From assembly GCA_022452125.1 (NCBI GenBank), contig JAKURJ010000051.1:1-11320 (forward strand): 11,320 nucleotides of DNA, written 5' to 3'. Below are positions 6,363 through 11,320 of this stretch, one piece after another (position 1 is the first letter of the stretch; every line of letters begins with the position of its first letter). The DNA is from Candidatus Poseidoniaceae archaeon (GTDB lineage: Archaea > Thermoplasmatota > Poseidoniia > Poseidoniales > Poseidoniaceae). The notes under the pieces are model-generated. The model was not told the origin of the DNA and made no database searches. It saw nothing but the letters and a program-made list of their open reading frames with translations. Made by a program: the position numbers and the translations under genes.

Positions 6363-8441
6363 TCAGTCTTTCTTCTTTAGATGTCCTCTGGAGCCGCGAT
6401 GCGCAGATAGGTTGCCCATTTTACGCATTCCAGCTTTCTTCGAACTTACCTTTCTTGTTCTCTTCGAGGAGGGTTCGCTGGTCATTCCTGACAGTAAACC
6501 AGAAATGTCTCCCAACGTCATTGGTCCAGAACTTTTTTCCTGTTTCTTTCCTCTACCGCCTTTGCGCTTACTACGGTTTCTGTTGCTCTGTTGTGGATTG
6601 GATTTCTTCCTCAGCCAGGCATCCAATCTTCCAGCCTCTCTGCGCAGCTTGTGCATTTCACCACGTCTCTGCCGCAGTGCCTTTTGGATATTCTGAACTC
6701 TACGGTCATATGATCCAACTTCTTTGGAATTGATGTTCTTATCTTTCAGAAGAGGTTCTTGTTCCAATAATTTTGATGTTGCATCATCGTGTTTGGTTTC
6801 GTAAATTTTGAGTTTCTTTATCTCCTCTTTTTGCAGTGTGACTAATTCAATGAATTTCTGATGTAACTCACTTGCTTCTCTTGCCTTTCCATGCATAGCC
6901 TGTAGTTCCATGAACCATGAGAATTGTTCCTTTTCCTTCTTCAGTGAAGGTACGCGATGAATATCCAGTTCCTCAGTTAATCTCTTGTAGACTTTAGAAA
7001 GCTCATCTTCAATCATGTGAATTGGTAGGATAACATCTGAGTTGATCTTATCGCGCTTCTTCTTTATCTCATCGATTTCAGATTTTCTTCCTTTTATCCT
7101 GACAATGGTGGACTTGTGTTCTTTCCTTAAATCCGAAGTCTCTTCTATTATCCCTCGCATTGCTCTAGCCATACGAAGGTTGGATTGTCTTTCTGATTCA
7201 AGAGCATCAATTCTCCTATCCAATGCATCCATTTCTCCGCGAGTTTTTTCCAGCATGCTCTGTACTGATTCGGTTGATTTGTCACGAAGGTCATGGAAGA
7301 TGTCTACAGGTTCTAGATTCTTCAATCTCTCAGAATCTACGGTTTCACAAATCTCTTTCCAAGTTGAACCGTTTCCGAAAAGAACTGCAGCTCTCAGCAA
7401 TTCATCTCTAATTCTCAGTTCGCCCTCTGGTCTTACAACCCTGCATAAGTCATGGTCTAAGTCAAATGGGTCTTCGATTGCTAGGTGGTGCTCACCCATT
7501 CTTGGAGGGTGCTCTTTCTCGCTGTTCAAAATATCCAAAGCACTTGGATTCTCATTCTTCCAGCCCTTTTCCTTTCTGGAGATAGAACCGCCGTTTCTGA
7601 TTGATATGACGTCATTTTCCCAATCTCTTTTTGCTAGATTGGTAAAGAATGATAACAATAGATGAGTTATTTTAGCATCAGAAATTGCATCTATCTTGTT
7701 TTCCTCATTAATGGTGATATCGAAATCTGAATCATCCAGCTCGATTACTACTCTGTCATCTCCAGATTGAAGGTTTGCTATGACTCCTTGCTCTTGTAAG
7801 TGACTGATTACTAAGATGGACCATGCATAAGATGAAAGAGTTCCATTCACAGAATCAGAAACATTTCTGTGGAGAGCCCAATGCTTCACACAAATTGCCA
7901 ATTCCCTTACTCGAGAATCAGCATTGGCATAACTGGACAATAATCTAGTGTTGTGTAATGCTAGTGTATTGTTAATAGAAATGTCAACATGTAGGCCACT
8001 GCGAGGGTCGATGAACTTGACAATAGGTACTTTGGCTCCAGTAATGATTTGAACATCTTCCATACCCTGTCCACGCAGCATTCCGCCAATTTTCTTCAAT
8101 ATCTTCTTTTCATTCGCATCTGGAATCTGTAAGCAAAGGTCAAAATCTCCACCCTTCAGAGATAAACCACTTTCAGCAGATCCAAACGCAGATAATTTTG
8201 AACCCGGAAATTTGGAAGCAACACTTTTCTTTAGATGGTTGAATAGGCTATCTTTTCGCTTGATTTCACTGTCGTGAATCGAATGGCTTGAGATCGTATT
8301 TTGCAATGGCTTAACAAATCCTGCTAGCACATCTGGAGATGGTTCTGAAATCTCTAGAGTCCCAGTTAGGTGGGAATGCAAGTATTGGTATTTACTTACA
8401 TTTTCTTGTGACATGCCAGTTGCCTCACACTTGCCACTCAT
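6363..8441 (-). CDS. Cid1/TUT-like non-canonical nucleotidyltransferase (predicted RNA terminal uridylyl- or adenylyltransferase) with coiled-coil and basic tail
   Basis: This 692-residue protein matches the eukaryotic Cid1/Trf4/TUT group. The pol-beta-like catalytic domain shows AFGSAESGL (85-93), catalytic D99 and D101 in GGDFDLCL, AKVPIVKF (136-143) and the third Asp D153 in VDISINN. ALHNTRLLSSY (161-171), VKHW (185-188) and GTLSSYAW (200-207) follow. The PAP-associated domain follows (about 255-350), with KEKGW (290-294), AIEDPFDLDH (321-330) and RIRDELLRAA (343-352). H330 aligns with Cid1 His336, which favours UTP, so 3' uridylation of RNA is predicted. Residues ~385-610 are coiled coil, and 610-692 is a Lys/Arg-rich, probably RNA-binding tail (SKRKGGRGKK). 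Cid1 itself ends after the catalytic part, so the extension is unusual. The start overlaps the upstream coiled-coil gene as ATGA and has GAGGTG 7 nt before it. It is not a CCA-adding enzyme, since the PAP-associated domain is present and the motifs are Cid1-like. Confidence 0.88.
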   Translation of the reverse strand: MSGKCEATGMSQENVSKYQYLHSHLTGTLEISEPSPDVLAGFVKPLQNTISSHSIHDSEIKRKDSLFNHLKKSVASKFPGSKLSAFGSAESGLSLKGGDFDLCLQIPDANEKKILKKIGGMLRGQGMEDVQIITGAKVPIVKFIDPRSGLHVDISINNTLALHNTRLLSSYANADSRVRELAICVKHWALHRNVSDSVNGTLSSYAWSILVISHLQEQGVIANLQSGDDRVVIELDDSDFDITINEENKIDAISDAKITHLLLSFFTNLAKRDWENDVISIRNGGSISRKEKGWKNENPSALDILNSEKEHPPRMGEHHLAIEDPFDLDHDLCRVVRPEGELRIRDELLRAAVLFGNGSTWKEICETVDSERLKNLEPVDIFHDLRDKSTESVQSMLEKTRGEMDALDRRIDALESERQSNLRMARAMRGIIEETSDLRKEHKSTIVRIKGRKSEIDEIKKKRDKINSDVILPIHMIEDELSKVYKRLTEELDIHRVPSLKKEKEQFSWFMELQAMHGKAREASELHQKFIELVTLQKEEIKKLKIYETKHDDATSKLLEQEPLLKDKNINSKEVGSYDRRVQNIQKALRQRRGEMHKLRREAGRLDAWLRKKSNPQQSNRNRSKRKGGRGKKQEKSSGPMTLGDISGLLSGMTSEPSSKRTRKVSSKKAGMRKMGNLSAHRGSRGHLKKKD

Positions 8442-9265
8442 TCTTCCTCACCTCTTGCAGTCTTCTCTTGTTGAGATTCCTTCTCCAGCTTTAGGTTTCT
8501 AGCGATCGCTTTAGATGACTGTCCTCCATTTCTAACTCTTGCAGAATCTACTAGCAGATCATCGAAATTGTCATTTTCAACTCTGTCTTTCCAGAACTCT
8601 AGTGCGTCCTGGCTAGAATTAAGTGCGTTATTGAGGCGCATAGTTCGTGATTCTGCCCTTGTCCTAGCGCTTTCCCACTTCATGAAAGATTCATGCATTT
8701 CTTCGTTAGATTGTGCTAATTCTACCATAGCATCATGTGCTTTTTGTGCTGAGTCGAGCAATTTTCTAGCCTTGGACCTTGCATCTTTCATCTCCTTGAC
8801 TAAAGGTTGGGAAGCGCTTCTTTCTTCGACCCATTCCTCATGTTCCTTGATCAGATTCTTCATTTCATTGATGAATTTCTCTTCCGTCTTGTGAGTTCCA
8901 GCACTCGTTTCCAATTGATTTTCCAATGATTGAAGTTTCGCTGACAACTTATCTTTAGCCCATTTGGGGTCTGGGTTTTTCATTCCACCCTCTGAAATCA
9001 ATTGCTCCCGTATTTCATTCGCACGCTCAAATAGTTCACGCGCTTCTTTTTGTGCAGAGTTTCTTTCATGCTTCAAATTAGCAACTTTGGTGTTGATTTT
9101 GTCGCGCTCTTCTCTGGCAGATTTAGCCTTCGGTTCAGCGTCGATTAACTCTTCCCTTCTTTCTTCTAAATCATCAGGAATTATTTCAGCCAAACGCTCT
9201 CGCCTGTGCAAAATTGCTTGTGCCAGAAGTTTAGGAGACACTGCGAGTAGGTCGTTTGCATCCAT
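8438..9265 (-). CDS. Second COG1340-like coiled-coil protein
   Basis: Taken from the ATG at 9265, this is a 275-residue charged, helical protein. A short N-terminal segment (MDANDLLAVSPKLLAQAILHR) leads into a first coiled arm (about 24-93). A Pro-containing hinge (MKNPDPKW, 95-102) and the central signature KLQSLENQLETS...KTEEKFINEMKNLI (110-139) follow. A second arm contains KAHDAMVEL (175-183). The same hinge-and-two-arms layout and block order appear in the protein at 4563-5444, so I read them as paralogues; function is unknown. The frame stays open upstream to a possible ATG at 9454, but that would overlap the divergent signal-peptide gene and run through the palindrome, so an internal start is chosen. 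GTG codons at 9274 and 9283 are alternatives. No Shine-Dalgarno site precedes 9265, which would suit a leaderless first gene of an operon. The 4-nt overlap with the nucleotidyltransferase gene implies coupled translation and a shared task. Confidence 0.75.
   Translation of the reverse strand: MDANDLLAVSPKLLAQAILHRRERLAEIIPDDLEERREELIDAEPKAKSAREERDKINTKVANLKHERNSAQKEARELFERANEIREQLISEGGMKNPDPKWAKDKLSAKLQSLENQLETSAGTHKTEEKFINEMKNLIKEHEEWVEERSASQPLVKEMKDARSKARKLLDSAQKAHDAMVELAQSNEEMHESFMKWESARTRAESRTMRLNNALNSSQDALEFWKDRVENDNFDDLLVDSARVRNGGQSSKAIARNLKLEKESQQEKTARGEEE
8449..8454 (-). promoter_or_regulatory. Shine-Dalgarno site of the nucleotidyltransferase gene
   Basis: GAGGTG on the minus strand lies 7 nt before the ATG at 8441, inside the end of the upstream coiled-coil gene. 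It supports 8441 over the in-frame ATG at 8414. Confidence 0.6.
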
Positions 9266-9363
9266 TGGAATCACTGCGGCCACTTTCCCCACTTCAATAA
9301 AGGCTGCGACCCACCCTATAGGGTGGGTGAATGTGAAAAACCCCCGTGCCCCGAGGGTGTAAC
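9266..9363. promoter_or_regulatory. Divergent promoter region
   Basis: These 98 bases separate the leftward coiled-coil/nucleotidyltransferase run from the rightward surface-protein gene. Leftward, TTTATT (minus strand, 9301 to 9296) is centred about 33 nt before the ATG at 9265, which is suitable for a TATA box giving a nearly leaderless transcript. Rightward, the CTATAG at the centre of the palindrome (9316-9321) is about 45 nt before the ATG at 9364. It could serve as a weak TATA element, leaving room for the GAGGG site at 9353-9357. Both TATA calls are by eye and weak. Confidence 0.45.
9309..9328. repeat. Perfect 20-bp palindrome, candidate operator
   Basis: The half-site ACCCACCCTA is followed directly by its exact reverse complement, with no spacer. 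The next base pair out does not match. Lying in a divergent promoter region and embracing a possible TATA element, it has the form of a binding site for a dimeric regulator. Confidence 0.65.
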
Positions 9364-11320
9364 ATGCGACGAGCCATCTTGGTTGCATTATTGCTGTCAA
9401 TGGCTCTGGTTCCATCGGTCCAAAGTAGCGGTGGTGTAATTGATGCAGTTTCAATTACAGGCGACGGAGAAGTAGGAGAAGGTCCAGTAACTGTCAACAT
9501 AACTCTAGTGGGTGTGGGGGGTGCTAGTTCTGCATCGGTAAATTGGAGTGTTCAACTTTCTGCGATGGATGGGACGGTGATTGATTCAGATAGCGGAAAT
9601 ACTCTGATTGATGACGGCGTGAGTTATTACGTCGAGACCATGCTTGGAGATGCACCGCTCGGACTTTCAAACCTAACAGTGGCTTTGTCAGGAGATACTG
9701 GCGCTCCCGGGCAGGACCAATGGACAACATATCACGCCATCATTCAGCGCTTGAGACCTCTCGATATCTCAATAGGAGAGCCAATCTTCAATCCTGTAGA
9801 TTCAGAAGGAAATGACACGGGTAATTTATCAATCAAAGATGGCGATTATGTTCGGATTGATTTGCCTGTGATTAATGATGGAGATGTACCTTGGAATGGT
9901 AGTCTTGACCTTTCATTGGATTCACTGAACATAGATACACAAGCTGTGAACGTCAGTGGCGACACCACGCAAATATATTCTGTTCTAACTAACCAAGTAT
10001 CAGAAGGTATGCATCATGTTAATGCCTCCCTTACTGGTCCTTTAGATGACAATCCAGATGACGATGTTTACGCTGGGCATTTCGAAGTGGGTCCACCTCC
10101 GTTACCTGCTATTTCCTTGCAACTAGATAGATTGAACGAGCCGCATCCAGGTTCCCAAATATCTTGGAATTTGTCCGCTTACAATTCCGGAGAATCTACC
10201 TTTGATGGAGAGGTTGTATGCCTATTTGATGACGAGAAAGTTTACATCGGGAATGTCTCGGTTCTACCTCTGAATACCACGAACTCTACATTCACAATGT
10301 CAGCAAAGCCAGGAGAATTGGTCTGCACAACCCAATCTGCAAGAACTAGTTTAACCATCAATGCAACCGAAACTGTGGCCATGACCTCAGCAATATTCCT
10401 TGGGGCTGGCCACTCAACACCCTCTCTGCTTGGCGGACCTTGGCACGCAGGAGATGAAATCACCCTCTCCCTACTACTAAGAAATGAAGGTGATGCAACA
10501 GGTACTGCACTTATGCAAATCGAAATTGGTGGTGTAATTGTTAACGGTTCTTCGACGACCTTAGATGAAGGTAAGGCAGGAGAGGTTAGTCATGAGTTTT
10601 CTTTCACGACAGCTGGTGACCATATTGTAAACTGGAGTGTATTTAGCCCCGATGGAGCAGTTGATTCAAATCTATCAGGTTCTATTCAAATACCAGTTCA
10701 GCCATCTCAAGTCATATCGATCCAAATAGAAAGTGTGTTAATTGCCGATGAAGGTGTTGAAATCGAATGGGCTGTAGATTTGTCAGAAGGCCGTGAGAGA
10801 TTAGTTATCATTGATTTCGGGGTAATTCAAGACGGCTTGAAGGGTGAGAGAATCGTTGAAGAAAGAAATTTACTTCCCGGGATTACCTATGGCTCAATGA
10901 ACATAGGTTTCCAAAATGGACAAAAGGTGTTTGCAGGAGTTTCTGAAAGTGGCTGGACAATTGGATTTGGCTCTTACACAGAAGATGAATTTGATTTACC
11001 TCAGTTCTCGATTGGGCCACAGATTACCGTAAATCCATCTACTTCCCCTAAAGTTCCAAGTGCAGATTCTAAAGTTACGGTGTTCTACACTTTGGTGAAT
11101 ACTGGCGAGGGCGTTATTCCCCAAGGAGAGATTGTAATCTCTGACGGCAAGGGGCTTAGTCTTGGCTCAGGAGTTCGTCCCGAACTGACCAGCCATTCTA
11201 TGGTCTCAAGTACAGTTGTAACTTGGCCTTCGGGGGACAATGTCAAGGTCATCGCCTACTGGAATGTGGATGGCGATACCGCGCGCGCCGAAGTAAGGGT
11301 AACGTCAGAAGTAATCGAAT
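9364..11320 (+). CDS. Secreted CARDB-like surface protein, N-terminal part (3' end outside window)
   Basis: The frame is open from the ATG at 9364 to the last base, giving at least 652 residues with no stop. It begins with a clear Sec signal peptide: MRRA, a hydrophobic core (ILVALLLSMALV) and a likely cut after VPSVQS near residue 19-22. The mature part is a string of beta-rich domains of roughly 100 residues that look like CARDB/Ig-like repeats. Examples are VINDGDVPWNGSLDLSL (about 170-186), HAGDEITLSLLLRNEGDATG (361-380) and VTVFYTLVNTGEGVIPQG (about 572-589). Many N-glycosylation sequons (NIT, NWS, NLT, NVS, NAS, NGS) fit an archaeal extracellular glycoprotein. Cys 286 and 321 could form a disulphide. 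A GAGGG site stands just upstream of the ATG. The C-terminal anchor is not in the window. Ligand and role are unknown; adhesion or an S-layer-associated function is possible. Confidence 0.85.
   Translation, partial: MRRAILVALLLSMALVPSVQSSGGVIDAVSITGDGEVGEGPVTVNITLVGVGGASSASVNWSVQLSAMDGTVIDSDSGNTLIDDGVSYYVETMLGDAPLGLSNLTVALSGDTGAPGQDQWTTYHAIIQRLRPLDISIGEPIFNPVDSEGNDTGNLSIKDGDYVRIDLPVINDGDVPWNGSLDLSLDSLNIDTQAVNVSGDTTQIYSVLTNQVSEGMHHVNASLTGPLDDNPDDDVYAGHFEVGPPPLPAISLQLDRLNEPHPGSQISWNLSAYNSGESTFDGEVVCLFDDEKVYIGNVSVLPLNTTNSTFTMSAKPGELVCTTQSARTSLTINATETVAMTSAIFLGAGHSTPSLLGGPWHAGDEITLSLLLRNEGDATGTALMQIEIGGVIVNGSSTTLDEGKAGEVSHEFSFTTAGDHIVNWSVFSPDGAVDSNLSGSIQIPVQPSQVISIQIESVLIADEGVEIEWAVDLSEGRERLVIIDFGVIQDGLKGERIVEERNLLPGITYGSMNIGFQNGQKVFAGVSESGWTIGFGSYTEDEFDLPQFSIGPQITVNPSTSPKVPSADSKVTVFYTLVNTGEGVIPQGEIVISDGKGLSLGSGVRPELTSHSMVSSTVVTWPSGDNVKVIAYWNVDGDTARAEVRVTSEVIE

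Noticed and set aside
7042..7665. Plus-strand open frame of 207 codons
   Set aside because: It lies opposite the nucleotidyltransferase gene, whose motifs are unmistakable. The translation is Ser/Phe/Arg-rich, typical of the reverse of Glu/Lys/Arg-rich coiled-coil coding sequence.
6363..8441. CCA-adding enzyme or 2'-5' oligoadenylate synthetase for the nucleotidyltransferase
   Set aside because: The GTLSSY, KEKGW and AIEDPF blocks of the PAP-associated domain are in the Cid1 order. Archaeal CCA enzymes lack them.
9266..9454. N-terminal extension of the coiled-coil gene up to an ATG at 9454
   Set aside because: It would overlap the signal-peptide region of the divergent surface-protein gene and translate the palindrome. 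The extension (rich in His, Pro, aromatic residues) does not resemble the charged helical body.
10242..10463. Minus-strand open frame inside the surface-protein gene
   Set aside because: The plus strand is open for 652 codons with a signal peptide and domain repeats. The opposite frame has no support.

Overview
The window looks like a piece of a marine archaeal genome, most likely Marine Group II/III (Thermoplasmatota, Ca. Poseidoniales-like). The evidence is a PurP-type archaeal purine enzyme, archaeal COG1340-type coiled-coil proteins, a Roadblock/LC7 protein, secreted CARDB-like surface proteins, moderate-to-low GC, and Shine-Dalgarno sites of the GAGGT type. This lineage call is inference from gene content, not a computed placement.

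Layout. Bases 1-1304 read rightward. They hold the 3' end of a membrane-anchored protein with a Pro/Gln/Met-rich repetitive tail, then a PqqB-like metallo-beta-lactamase-fold hydrolase. From about 9265 down to 1287, seven genes all read leftward with short gaps or overlaps: a coiled-coil protein, a large Cid1-like nucleotidyltransferase fused to a coiled coil (4-nt overlap with the previous gene), a GNAT acetyltransferase, a Roadblock/LC7 protein, a second coiled-coil protein, PurP, and a sodium:solute symporter. The symporter gene meets the hydrolase gene tail to tail with an 18-nt overlap. From 9364 a secreted, CARDB-like, sequon-rich surface protein reads rightward and stays open to the window end. 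The 98-bp divergent spacer between it and the leftward run contains a perfect 20-bp palindrome. No gene-free stretch exceeds about 100 bases, and I saw no tRNA, rRNA, CRISPR array or insertion sequence.

Most interesting point. The 692-residue protein at 6363-8441 has an almost complete set of signatures of eukaryotic Cid1/TUT/non-canonical poly(A) polymerases. These are the GS...GL catalytic loop, the Asp triad, the GTLSSY helix and the AIEDPF nucleotide-recognition motif with the His that makes S. pombe Cid1 prefer UTP. It carries a C-terminal coiled coil and a Lys/Arg-rich tail. The coiled coil contains a sequence signature resembling one shared by the two stand-alone coiled-coil proteins of the same gene run. 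I propose, as inference, an archaeal RNA 3'-tailing enzyme (perhaps a uridylyltransferase) working with COG1340-type coiled-coil partners. The downstream purP and symporter genes look like ordinary metabolism and transport that share the transcription unit or simply follow it.
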